Shown: positions 6,390 through 17,026, counted from the stretch's first letter. The stretch: 17,361 bases of DNA from Jimgerdemannia flammicorona (GCA_003990745.1 RBNI01002837.1:1-17361), one strand, 5' to 3'. Notes: generated by a model not told the origin, from the letters alone. Numbers and translations: made by a program.

Positions 6390-7559
6390 GACTCAATGTC
6401 TCACAGATTTTTATTGGAAGAGAATCTAGACTATATAGGCCAAAACCCTCTCCCATCATCCATCAAGCACTGCTCTCCCATTAACTTAGACTAGCTATTG
6501 TCTAGCAGCTCAACCATACCAGGTGCAGCAGGGCCTATGTTGGTCTGTACCTTATTCTGTACACCATACTCTCCCTACTACCAGGAAAAACCCAGCCATA
6601 TGCTAATGACTGAAAATATATGCCTGAGAACCCAACATATATACAAAGCTATGCCCAAGCCAAATAGAATAGCCCCTGCCACTCTAAAGAGAATGATAGG
6701 CAAAGAAAAACTCTCATCAAAGCACAATATAGTGGATAGGACCTGATTCTCCCAGTTGAGGTAAGTAAAGGACTTACATGTGAGGTGGGAGGAGACTCCC
6801 AATACCCCACTACTCAAGCCTGTAGGTCTCGATCACATTGCTATGTCAGCTTCCAGTTCCAGTTGAGTGCAGCCAAGACACCTGAAATGGGTAGTCTCAG
6901 GACCCCCAATCCTCCCTGACAACCAGGGCCCAACCCGCTGAATCACCAAAAGAAGCTGAGAGTAACACCTACTACCTATGTAACTACACCACACTAATCA
7001 AAAGGCCCCACTGAAGCAGCACCCACCCCAGCCCCAATGACTGTCCCCAGCCTGACACTCTACTGGTTCACTGTTATTGCCCTTTCTCCTATCTATGATG
7101 GCCATCTCCTCTTCCATCTCAATACCACCCAAAAAGCAGTCACCTATGCCAGAACCATACTCACCAGGAAGCTTGCCAAAGTCAGAGAACCTCACCACAG
7201 GCACCAAGGACCTACAGATAACCTATACTGAGCACTTGATGCCCAAGGTCAGCTGACTTCCTATGTAGCCTGAGACATACCAAGACAGCACCTTGTTGGC
7301 GATGGTAAAAGAAAGAAGGTACCGCACTAAAATGGATGTACTCCAGATGCAGCTGAAGGCACCAGAAACTGTGAAAAAGTGGAGAAGACACCAATCTGAT
7401 ACTGATAAAAGGGCAACTCATCACCATTACCTCTCTCCCACTACTCTGCAACAGATACAGCAAACCAACCCAAGGTAGAGGGAGTAATAATTGTGAAAAG
7501 GGGACTCAGAAGGTTGCCTATCAAACCATTGTAACTGGTAAGATAGCAGAGAAAGGGGC
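6353..7559 (-). mobile_element. A-tailed retroposon copy B, nested in copy A
   Basis: The element starts with T34 (6352-6385, an A-tail on the minus strand) followed by AACAGACTCAATG. A minus-strand AATAAA at 6410-6415 lies about 25 bp before the tail. It ends at about 7559. It is flanked by an 18-bp duplication of the target, which belongs to copy A. It is about 1.2 kb long. Short frames exist on both strands (for example 6578-6817, 6998-7207 and 7212-7463, all minus), but none shows a known domain. A 5'-truncated LINE, an unusual SINE or a processed transcript are all possible. Confidence 0.82.
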
Positions 7560-7577
7560 AGTATAGTCAAGATGTCT
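7560..7577. repeat. Target-site duplication of copy B, right
   Basis: This is the partner of 6335-6352. Copy A sequence resumes immediately after it (GATCTAGGTAGCC), which shows that copy B interrupted copy A. Confidence 0.9.
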
Positions 7578-7722
7578 GATCTAGGTAGCCTTGGGCCCCA
7601 GATTACTCCTAATGATCAGGATCTAATCCTACAAATTTCCAAAAGTAGCTGAGAGTTATACCTACTACCTAACTACTCTGTATTAATCAGAAAGCTCTAC
7701 TGATATAGCTAGTACTCTGAAT

Positions 7723-8349
7723 AAGTCAATTTGAATTAAATCTAGATTCAATTTATTATATGATGATTTAATTTAAATCTCAAATCTGAAGTAATTCAAA
7801 TTAACTCAGATTAATCTGAATCACTCTATCCAAATTACTTTATCCAAATCATCTATTTGAATTACTCTATCTGAATTACTCTATCCAAACTACTTAATCT
7901 GAACCACTCAATCCAAATCACTTAATCCAAATTACTCAATCTGAATTACTCAATCTGAATTACTCAATCTGAATCCTCTAATTCAAATCCTTTAATCCAA
8001 ATCCTTATCTAAATTCTTCAACTAAATCCTCCAATCTAAATCCTCCACATGACTCATATATCAGATATATCTATATATATAATATATATATATGCAAATA
8101 TACAAATATACATATTGATAGATCAGTCTTCAATAGTTTATAATATTGATGATGCTTTAAGTCAAACATCCACAATAGTTCCATACCTTTTATGCAATCC
8201 TCACTTCAAAATCTGACAATATTATACTAAGATCAGAGATGATGTTGTTTATAACTATTACAGATAAAAAATTAAAAAAAAAAAAAAAAATATACCTATA
8301 ATATAACTAATGCTTTGTTTAGCATATATATGATACTGTTTTATCTACC
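7723..8349. repeat. AT-rich region with degenerate ATCTGAATTACTCA repeats
   Basis: From about 7740 to 8050 short units like ATCTGAATTACTCA and ATCCAAATCACTTA recur with a loose period of about 14 bp. The rest is AT-rich, with a TA-rich patch near 8060-8100 and an A-run near 8275-8290. No gene is visible. The left end of the hAT element should lie here, but no terminal repeat could be recognised. Confidence 0.6.
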
Positions 8350-9032
8350 CTCATAAACTGTATAGCCAGAGGTTCAAAATGCTTAGTGGTTTGACTTCAA
8401 ATATATATCAATATATAAAAGACAAGTACTCTAACAAAATCAAAAAGAATACAGAAATAAATAAAATCAATATCCAAGCTGTAGTGGGTATATTTATCTG
8501 ATTTCCTGACTATTTCTGTATTAATAACTCTATTTAATTAAAAATATTTAGCATACTCTTTAGCAGAATTTTGAAATTAGCTCATTCACTGGATTGTATA
8601 TACTGATCAGCTATTCACAACTATTGAGAGTGATCAATTACATAGTATCTTTGATCTTCTCAAGTATGATTTATATTTGCCAAGTACCAATACTATTCAC
8701 AAAGATATCCTAGAGGCCTATAGAAAAGAGTACAACAATCTTTGCCAGATACTTCAGATAAAATAAATAAATAAAAGTAGCATTATGATCTTTATAAGCT
8801 GAATTATATATATATATATTTATAAAGAGCTCACCAATTTAATCTCACATTCAATAAATAGAATTCAGCAGGCAAAATTTTATTTATGATCAACATATGG
8901 ACATTTATCAATACAATTTCATTTCTGAGTATTATCAGTTATTGAATTGATCTTGATTGACAGCTTAAATCTCTCACCCTTAACTTTATCAAACTTGCTG
9001 GCCCTTATTCTGGAGAAAATATTACAGATACT

Positions 9033-9045
9033 TTTATTAGTTGTA

Positions 9046-9047
<2 letters not shown>
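9033..9047. repeat. LINE target-site duplication, left
   Basis: TTTATTAGTTGTATC is identical to 14866-14880 and directly precedes the poly-T. It belongs to the hAT coding sequence (FISCI). Confidence 0.9.

Positions 9048-9100
<53 letters not shown>
9048..9100 (-). repeat. LINE poly(A) tail
   Basis: 53 consecutive T residues on the plus strand. On the sense (minus) strand they follow the AATAAA at 9120-9125 by about 20 bp. Confidence 0.9.
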
Positions 9101-9103
<3 letters not shown>

Positions 9104-9139
9104 GTTACTAGGACTTCCCTTTATTACAGTCATCTATAA

Positions 9140-12100
9140 TATTAATACAATATCACCCCATCCCCTCAACTGATACCCCTCAGATCCTCTTCATCACCCT
9201 CCACATCTCTCTGTTGGAGGATAACCCAGTCACCCACCACTCAAATCCTCCCACCACTTTTCCAGGAAATACAATATACCAAACCCTAGCAGCTCCCTCC
9301 ATCTGACCCTCATCCTCTCCACCAGCCATTCAAAATATCCAGTAATAGCCATTCCTAATATGCTATCTTATCTCCAACTCCAACCTACTGGCCTTCCTCA
9401 AATATATATAACTAATGCCCAGCCAGCCTAACCCACATAGCCAGAGTCCAACTGAGGGTCAGCCATTCATCCTCAATCCCTCCCACAAGCCTTCAGTAGA
9501 GCTCTCCCCATCTCCTCCCTTCCCCTCCCACCAGGGCTTGTAGCTCTAGCTGGTCCGCAATATGGCACCAAAACATCCCCAAAATGTCACACTCACTAAG
9601 CCAATGTTTAGGCATTTGCACCACACCCCCTTCCTATTCAACATCTAAACATTTCTCACACTCAAACATACCATCTGCTACTAAGTGCCCAGACCAATAG
9701 TTCAATATCACATTCTGCTGCAGAACCCACCACTATACCACCCAGAACTTGGAGAGTAGTCATCACATCACCCACTTACTCCAGTGCCAGAGACTATTCC
9801 AATCCCACTCTTTGTTAATCCCAACTCTCTGCCAGGCTATAGGCCAAAGGTCCTCCCCTAAACCCCACAAACACTCTATCTCATCATCAAGCCAGAAATC
9901 CTCTACCAAAACACTACCCAGCAGCAGCCTGTCCTATCTCCACATCTGTGGGCCCCAATTCTCCTCTCCCTCATCACCCTGCTACCAAAGTCCAATCCTC
10001 CTAACACCATCTACCACCCCCCATCAAAAGCCCTTATATTGTATCCTCTTACTTCCATCCATGGTCACCATTACCAGCAGGTCATCTGAAGTACCACAGG
10101 GAGAATACCAGGCCTCCCACACCCTCCTCATAAGTGGTACCCACTCCTGGTCCCTTAGCTCACTTGCTCTCTTCAGCCACCATACTTTCAAGTAATGAAG
10201 ATGTTTGGTAAAGTCCACTAAGCCCAACCCACCTCTTTCCACTAGTAGGGTCAGAACCTCCCAACCTATCTGACTTTGCTGCCCTGCCCAGATCTATGAT
10301 CTTGCCATCTTTAACAGTCTCCTGATCATCCAAGCTGGAAAGTCTAGATAGTATCCCACATACCACAGCTTCAGCAGCCAATATATATTCAGTACTATCA
10401 CCCTTCCCACCAAGGACAAATGCTGACCACCCCACTGTAAAAGCACATTTTCCCACACCAGGAGACATGTTCCTACCAAGTATAGGACAGAAGAGACCCA
10501 AATACTGAAAAGTAGATCCTCAAGTAACGAACTGGTTCTTTAGTCAGCACCACTATTCCAATCACATTACTACCAATAATTCCACCACTTAGCACCAGAG
10601 TCTCACATTTGTACCAGTTAAGTTTAGTATCAGAGCCTCTCTCATACCATTCCACAGACCTTCTTAATTCTCCCACATCTGCCAATGAGTCCAGTTCAAC
10701 CACTATATTATCTGCAAAGGCCCCCATCTTCCAATTTATCCCTAGAATGTCCAAACCCCCAACTCGATACCAGATTCTGTCCAGTAGGGGCTCCAGGGAA
10801 AGGATATATAAGATGGGTGACAAAGGATCTCCTTGTGGCACCCCTTGACCAAGATAAAAGGTTATGCCCCTGTAGCTATTGACTACCAATGCAGCCTGAC
10901 TGTTTTCCAAAAGACTGATCAATGACCTCCTGAACCCTGGGGAAACACCAACCCATTTCAGCACTCCCTCTGGCCAGATCCTCCTCACTCTATCATATGT
11001 CTTCTCCTGATCCAGAAAAACCAATCTACCATCTACCCCTGCAGCCCAGGCCCCTTCAATCACACCATGTACCCAGGCCATTCCATCCCAAATCAACCAG
11101 CCACTGACAAATCCTCTTTGCTCCACACCAAGTATCTGCTGAGCAATTTCTTGTAGCCTGGCCACCAAAATCTTTGTCACTAGTTTGTGGTCCATGTTGA
11201 GTAGTATGATTAGCCACTAGTTCTTTCAATCTTCCTATCTTCTCTTATCCTTGTAGAGCAAGGAGACCAGCCCTAGGTGCTGGCCCCCAATCCAAGTTTC
11301 AGACTGAAGAACCTCACCACATTGTCATCATTTCCTCCAATACCACCACCACCCCAGCCATCTTCTTCCAAAAATCCCAGGGAAGTCTATCCTCTCTCAG
11401 AGCCATCTCTTTGCTTACCATAGCCAAGACCTTGCAAATTTCCTCCCCTCTCACTGGATCCTCCAGAGTTTCCAGGCCCATTGCTGGATCCAGATGCCAA
11501 TCCTCCAGCTGACTCTCAATGACTGAGGCATCCACCCCTCCTTCCTCCTCACTCCACAGATCTTTCTAACAAGTCCTCAGTAATCCCAGAATCACTGGAG
11601 TCTCTACCACCATCTCCCCATCCTCATACAAGAGCCCATCCCACTGCTGCTTAGTTCTCTATACTTGTAATATCTGCAATAAAAACCTAGTGGGCCTCTC
11701 CCCCTCCTCTAGCCCTTACTACCTCAACTATACCACCATCTCCTTCAGCCTAACCTCTTTCTCCCTTCATAACACTTCCTTAAGCTCCTCGACTTCCTTA
11801 AGCTCCTCGACTTCTCTCTGAATCCTCACAATATGCCAGTCAGTCACCTCCCAGTCCTCTAGCACCTCTGCCCATCTCCCCAGGAGTGCTGCTAATTGCT
11901 GTAAGGCCCATAGCACCCCCTGCTACTACTGAGCACTCCTTCCTTTCCCTGCTTCCCTCCAGTACCCCTGAGCACTTGCTTTCAGCCTCCTCAAATAGTC
12001 CCCAATCACCAGGCCCTGTTCCTGCTACCTACCAATCTTCCCAGTAACCTCCCTCTCCCAATCTGCCCATAAAGCCCCATCCTCTAACAAAGAAGAATTC

Positions 12101-12843
12101 AGATGCCAATGTCTAGGCCCATTTTCACTTCCCCCAAACCTCCCCTCTCCTAGCAGACCCCAGTGATCTGACCAAGGACACCAAACTACCTCCAGCATTG
12201 CCCAGATATCTGCTCCCCAGTATTCTGCCATCAATATCCAATTGATCCTTGAGCCCAGCCCTGTTGCCCAGTAAGTATAAATTCAATGATCTTCCCAAAA
12301 CTGTCTCCCCAAATCAACCAAAGAACTCAGCCTCTCTATCTCCAACCAATCATCCAACCCTCCACTCCTGTACCTCATTCCTCTCCCTCCATCAGTTATG
12401 TCTATTCTCTTATCCCATACCATATTGAAGTCACCCCCCAGGCAGTCAATCCTGATCTCCCCCAAGACACCAGCCTCTTTCAAACTTTGAATCCAATCCA
12501 TCTATTCCCCCTGCTCTGCTGGACAGTAATATGACCCAACTGTCAAAGAGCTCCATCCAGACCTCTTCTATATACCCCACACTAACTGATTCTCCCAATG
12601 TTTAATGTCCCCAATGTCTCCTATCCCCTTTCGAACTAGGATACCCACTCTCCCCATCTACACTACTGCCCCCCCCCATTTCTTAGTCCAATCCTGTAAG
12701 TCCACCTCTACCTCATAACAGACATCCTGCAGTAAGAAGAGATCTGCATCCAGTCTCTTTAGCTATCCAAATATGTACTTCTGCCTAGCTGCCCCCTGCA
12801 ATTCATTTACATTCAAAGAGAGTATTCTAGTTGTACTGTTCAT
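9140..12843 (-). pseudogene. LINE ORF2: APE endonuclease + reverse transcriptase, broken
   Basis: The start ATG at 12841-12843 gives MNSTTRILSLNVNELQGAAR, the typical N-terminus of an APE-type endonuclease. Further endonuclease blocks are LGGDFNMVWDKRID (about 12430-12390) and WSDHWGLL (about 12170). RT follows: REDRLPWDFWKKM, LLNMDHKLVTKILVARL, motif A FLDQEKTYDRV (10986-11018), GVPQGDPLSPILY (10806-10844) and FADN at 10707-10718, where FADD is expected. The thumb and linker include WSAFVLGGK/QHLSLVGRVIVLN and VERGGLGLVDFTKHLHYL. A zinc knuckle CEKC...HWLSEC lies at about 9592-9661. The RT part is in a different frame from its neighbours, so frameshifts lie near 11200-11310 and 10475-10500. 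The exact C-terminus is uncertain. Confidence 0.85.
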
Positions 12844-12874
12844 ATTGAATAATGTTTGAATCAGAGACCCCAGT

Positions 12875-14781
12875 CTAGTATTCCATGCTCATCTCATCCC
12901 CAGCCAGATCCAAGCACTGCTCTGCCTCTAAGTTACTCTTTACTACAACCTGAACATCCAATACCTCCAAGATTTCTTGACATTCTATCCTATCCACTAC
13001 TTCTATCTCTGCCCAATAGTCTGTACAGACCACTCTCCACTTCTCCAATCCCTTCCTTGATCTCTACAAGTATGCTACCCTGTTATTTGCAAACTCTCTA
13101 AGTTTCTCCTCTCTCTGATCATTGATCTGATATTCAACTGATTCCAATAGTACCACCAGGATCTCATTCCTAACCTTTCTCAGTACCTCCTCCCCACAAA
13201 GGATTTCCTCCCAATGCCTTTCTTTTATAACCCAGAAGTCCTCTCTCCCTAGCTCCTCTGCTGCCACCTCTTCCAGAGTCTTCTATAGCTACTTCTCCTC
13301 ATCTACTGCCTCTGCCATATCCTGGATGACCCAATCACCCTCTACCCCCAGGTCCACCAAAGTGTTCCTCCTCACTGACTCATCTCACTCCTTATCTGGC
13401 ATATCCAGTAATTCCTCCTCATCCCTTATCTCCCTTGGGACACTATACTGAGGGCACACTCCTTTACTCATTTCCACATCTACTTTCATACTGCCCTGTC
13501 TCTCCTCCCTTGGTCCATCCTGGGCCCCACCTTGGGCCATCCCACTTTCCCTCATCCAGACACTCTTATGCAATCTTACTCTCCCATCCTCTGCACTGCT
13601 GCTAGCCCCACCACCACCCAATTTCTCTAGCAGCTCTTTCTGGATTCTCCTCCCTTATATCTTCTCCCAGGTCACCCAGTTCACCCTGGTTCTCTTCCCC
13701 TTAACTACTTCTACTATTGTCTTTGCCTTATACTCCTTCCAAGCCAATCTTCTCTACTCAACTGCCCTCACCAGATCCTCCAAAGCCTTAAGCAAATCTT
13801 CTTTCTCTTTCTGAGTCCCCTTTACCTACATGACCTTACACTCCACTGGTCCCCACTTCAGAGTCACTGGCCAATTCTTTGTCTTCCTCATGTTCTCCTT
13901 TTCAGCCAGCCTTACCCAGATGTCAACATCACTAGTCCAGAGTTCTGTTCCTTCCCAGATCTTGAACCCAATGTCTACAATCTCTCTATACTCCTTGACT
14001 GCCCCTATAATCAACTCTCTGGTCCTCTCCCTCAATACTATAGGAAGATCCAACACCATCAACTATATCACTTGGGGATGTATCTGGCCATAGAGACCAC
14101 TACTCTGTCCACTGTTACCCCCTTCTCCATAGCAGCCAACAATGCTTCCTCTTTCTCAAACCCTATCTTGACTCCTTCTTTCCTCTTCAAAAACTTCACC
14201 AAAGCTGTCCCCTTCACCTCCTGCACCACCAGCCCCAAGATTATCCTCACAGTCACTACTAAGCCTCTGAAACACAATGTAATAGTGAATTCTGACCTTG
14301 ATTTCTTGAGTAATGGTACTGACACCATGCCCATCACCCCATCTACCAGGTCCCTGAGCCTTGTGCCCACCCCCTGTCCTGAACCATCAACCACCATCAC
14401 ATCTGGATTTTTTTCCAAATCCCTAGTCATGGTCCCATCAACAGTCACATCTCTAGCCCCTACTCCTCCCCCTCTCCTACTGCTCAATACTCTCCTGGGC
14501 ACTTCTCCCAGTCCCCCAGCAGTAGCCATTGATGCCTTCTTTAGGCCCAGCCAACTATCCAGACCAGAGACCATTCTCTCCATCTTGATCTTGTCAGCAA
14601 AGATCAATCTCTCTCCTCCTTATTGCCTCAGACCACCCCTCCCTCTACTCCCAGTGTCCCAGCCGGCCATAGAGGCCCCTGGCATCTCCAAACCATCTCT
14701 CCTTCTCCCCACTTACTGCCAGCCAAAGGCACTACTACCTCTCTGGCCAGTATACTCACTAGTGCAATCATTGCTATCCAT
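12875..14781 (-). pseudogene. LINE ORF1 (nucleic-acid-binding protein), broken
   Basis: The start is the first in-frame ATG near the 5' end of the element (14779-14781, MDSNDCTSEYTGQRG). Stops occur after about 22 and 53 residues, followed by a long open run to 14068 (including FADKIKMERMVSGLDSWLGL and LLKKSRSEFTITLCF). A frame change near 14065 leads to a second frame (LDLPIVLRERTRELIIGAVK...) that continues with several stops to the terminal TAG at 12875-12877. The later part is rich in charged, probably helical or coiled-coil sequence. No CCHC knuckle was seen. ORF1 proteins of this class bind the element RNA in a ribonucleoprotein particle; here that role is inferred from position. Confidence 0.72.
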
Positions 14782-14865
14782 GTCAATAGTCTTTTTTCAC
14801 CAAAAATATTGTAAAAAGTGTTGTCTGAGTCTTATGTCACCTGAATGGTACCAGTGAAAGATGTG

Positions 14866-14880
14866 TTTATTAGTTGTATC
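14866..14880. repeat. LINE target-site duplication, right
   Basis: An exact 15-bp copy of 9033-9047, followed by the continuation of the hAT frame (QELGITTK). Confidence 0.9.
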
Positions 14881-14904
14881 CAGGAGCTTGGAATCACAAC
14901 CAAG

Positions 14905-15019
14905 GTAAAAAAGAAGACTTGCTATTAGATTAGTATTTTGAAAAAGATCTTAAAATAAAACAGATTTTATTAGTTATTTATTTTTGTATAAATTTGCTAA
15001 CTAAATATTTCAAGTACAG
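14905..15019 (+). other. Intron in hAT transposase
   Basis: A 115-bp GTAAAA...TACAG interval contains GCTAAC at 14996-15001 as a probable branch site. Removing it joins GITTK to ILAIVMNN in phase 0, as expected for the catalytic region of hAT proteins (where N may replace D by decay). Confidence 0.7.
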
Positions 15020-15447
15020 ATTTTGGCCATTGTGATGAATAATATTATAAATAACTCATCATTTTTCTGAGTTTTAGTGACTAGCCTTAAATAAGAAAAT
15101 ATGATCTTTAGTACAGAAAGCTACTATATATATTATTAGGTCTACATACTGAACCTTGCTGTTTAGGACTATCTTATACATGTAAACAAAACATCTGAAA
15201 GAGGAGGAGCTCTGAGTATAGTTTCCAAGCTGTACAAACTGATTATGTCAGTCTGATTATCTCTACAATAATGAGACAAATTTACTGCATAGTATAGAGT
15301 AATCAGTTTAGCCCTAAAAGAGCTAATATTGGACATCTGTATATATTGAAACTTGATATTTACAATGATCTAGCATATGCTGGAGTTTGTTATAGTATAT
15401 ATTCTTTTTTTTGTTTAGCTGAAGTAAATTGTTTCAAATGATGAGAT

Positions 15448-15473
15448 TTTTTTTTTTTTTTAAAAAAAAAAAC
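15448..15473. repeat. T/A homopolymer inverted repeat inside hAT
   Basis: About 15 T residues are followed at once by about 11 A residues, giving a perfect hairpin-forming AT block. It lies in the hAT remnant between the MLEF-like region and the WDMLRNII block, so it disrupts or lies in an intron of that gene. Confidence 0.8.
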
Positions 15474-16550
15474 AAAACAAAAAAGCTAATAGATTCAATG
15501 GTTGCTATCAATAGGAAAATGTAGAGTGAGGCTATAGATGAAAGTAAGTGGGATATGCTTAGGAATATTATCAGAGTTTTGGAAGTAAGTAGTAATTGCT
15601 CTGACCTTATACTTATTTTGTCTACCACTATATAATATAATATTTCACTATATATAACTATCAGTATTTTGATAATTGTACAAATAATATAGTTAAATAA
15701 ACCACTCCAACAATAAGCTCTACAATACTGGTATACAACCTTTTGATTAACTGACTAGAAGATAAGCTCAAGAATAGGCTGAAGGGTTGTAGTAATTTAT
15801 AGTTAAGCCCAGATCAGAGAGATACTGTAGTGGTTACTCTAAGCAAGCTCAGAAAATTCTACTTCAAAATAGATGCTACTATATATTCAATCAGTATAGG
15901 TATATTAGTATATAGCTATTGTTTCTTCTAAAATAGAGAAATTTTGCAAAACTCACTCTCTTTCTCTAAATAGTACTGGACCTATACTTAAAGCTATAAT
16001 ACTATAAAGATCAGAGCTGGGAGCAGTACTATATTGAAAAAGCCAAGCAGACTGTAATCAAAATATACTGGAAAAACTATGTACTGCTACAAGGTTCTGA
16101 CTAAAGTTCAGATAAATATACTAAGAGATCTCTCCTATCTCACATTTACTTCAGCAAAAAGAGAAAGAGAGAGCTATTAGTGAAAGAGCTACTATCAATA
16201 GACAAACTCATCATTTATCTTGCTCATAACTGTATAATCCTACTGGAGGACACAGAGGTACTCAACTGGTAGAAAGTGGATTATCAGATAGTTGGTTGCA
16301 TTGAGCCAATTTAATCTACTAACCTAATTACTATTCTAACTATAATTCTATCCACCAGAGTATATAGCTACAGTTATATTAAATAGACTTCTCTAACCTA
16401 TATAGTATGGCTCAGAACTATCTGGCAATTTCTGTCACCAGCACTTTCATTGAGTGGGTATTCTCAGATAGAGTAAATCTTATTGCCTCTAAGAGATATA
16501 TACTGAATACTGAAATAATCTAGATATATATGTGTCTGAAATCTTGGTAA

Positions 16551-16712
16551 GGCATAGGCCACTAAAATTTGATAGATCCTGGGGTTTGTAGATAAGTTCA
16601 TTGACCTTATAGATTATTTAATTAATAAAAAAAAAAAAAAAAAAAAAAAAAAGAAGTCTCAGCCTGGAGTTTGCAGCCTAAGTGGGGCAGTGATTAGTGG
16701 GGTTAGTAATAA
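16551..16712. repeat. hAT 3' flank with A24 tract
   Basis: The sequence after the hAT stop has no gene. A run of about 24 A residues at 16628-16652 follows TTAATTAAT. It could be a microsatellite or an A-tail of a small retroposon on the plus strand, but no duplication of flanking sequence supports that. Confidence 0.5.
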
Positions 16713-17026
16713 AGAGAGCATGCAAAATTTGTGACTCTCTGCCAGTAGCAAGGGGCAGCCCCATGCTGTCAGTATCTGGATCAGTAAGTAAGATCAGCAG
16801 AGAGAGTATGCAAAATTTGTAACCCTCCACCAATAGCAAGGAGCAGCCCTAAGCTACTAGTGTCTAGGATGAGAAAAATTGGCAGAAGAGACAGAGTAAG
16901 TAAGAAGAGTATACAAAATTTGCAGCTCTTTACTAGTAGTAAAGAGTAACTCCAAGCAGTCTATACCTGGGCCAGGAGATTAGTAGAGAGAGTATACAAA
17001 GTTTACAGCTCTCTACTGGCAGCAAG
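16713..17026. repeat. Tandem repeat, four imperfect units of about 83-103 bp
   Basis: Units start with AGAGAGYATRCAAAATTTG at 16713, 16801, about 16904 and 16987. Each continues with a CTCTnCCAGTAGCAAG-like block, then GGGCAGCCCCA and a GGATCAG-like end. The spacing is 88, 103 and 83 bp. The last unit stops abruptly at GCAAG (17026). Variants are mostly transitions. Confidence 0.82.

Larger units (their letters stand above)
5858..7722 (-). mobile_element. A-tailed retroposon copy A, interrupted by copy B
   Basis: 5858-6352 aligns along its whole length with 6386-6880, and 7578 to about 7722 aligns with about 6880-7020, so together they form one element split by the later insertion. The sense strand is minus (poly-T side at left). 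It is heavily AT-shifted relative to copy B. The right limit near 7722 is where similarity fades, probably a 5' truncation. No protein domain is recognised in any frame. It may be a SINE-like element or the 3' part of an unknown LINE. Confidence 0.75.
9048..14865 (-). mobile_element. Full-length two-ORF LINE, inactivated
   Basis: This non-LTR element is about 5.8 kb and inserted in the hAT gene. Reading on the minus strand it has a short 5' leader (14865-14782), ORF1, a 31-bp gap, ORF2 with endonuclease, reverse transcriptase and a C-terminal zinc knuckle, a 3' untranslated part with AATAAA (9120-9125), and a 53-base A tail (T run 9048-9100). The 15-bp target duplications agree with target-primed integration. 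The order ORF1, APE endonuclease, RT is that of the L1/Tad1 type. No convincing RNase H was seen. Stops, two frameshifts and loss of a catalytic Asp inactivate it. Confidence 0.9.
8350..16550 (+). pseudogene. hAT transposase, decayed and split by a LINE
   Basis: Pieces in order follow the hAT layout. LSGLTSNIYQYIKDKY near 8385-8435 resembles the end of a BED zinc finger. HWIVYTDQLFTTIESD...LLKYDLYLPS...DILEAYRKEY spans about 8580-8750. IWTFINTISFLSI and LAGPYSGENITDTFISCI lie near 8895-9047. After the LINE come FISCIQELGITTK, an intron and ILAIVMNNIINNS. Then follow YILNLAV*DYL, LILDICIY*N, WDMLRNIIRVLE and LRKFYFKIDATIYSISI, then SWEQYYIEKAK. The C-terminal dimerisation block is MAQNYLAISVTSTFIEWVF...MCLKSW, with its stop at 16548-16550. 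hAT transposases cut and paste DNA in the nucleus. Dozens of stops and frame breaks make this a dead copy. No terminal inverted repeats or 8-bp target duplications were found. Confidence 0.85.

Noticed and set aside
10060..10080. MDGS sequence in the LINE considered as an RNase H start
   Set aside because: No other RNase H motifs follow in the expected spacing, and the zinc knuckle comes next. Probably a chance match.
9749..10195. Plus ORFs rich in Ser/Pro in the LINE (also 12286-12534, 12856-13101, 14072-14857)
   Set aside because: They are antisense to LINE ORF1/ORF2, where RT, endonuclease and zinc-knuckle motifs establish minus-strand coding.
7723..16712. Terminal inverted repeats of the hAT element
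   Set aside because: No short inverted pair with 8-bp duplications could be recognised on both sides by eye. The ends are probably eroded.
16713..17026. Tandem units considered as a CRISPR array
   Set aside because: The units are contiguous and diverged, with no constant repeat and unique spacers. The context is a eukaryotic transposon region.
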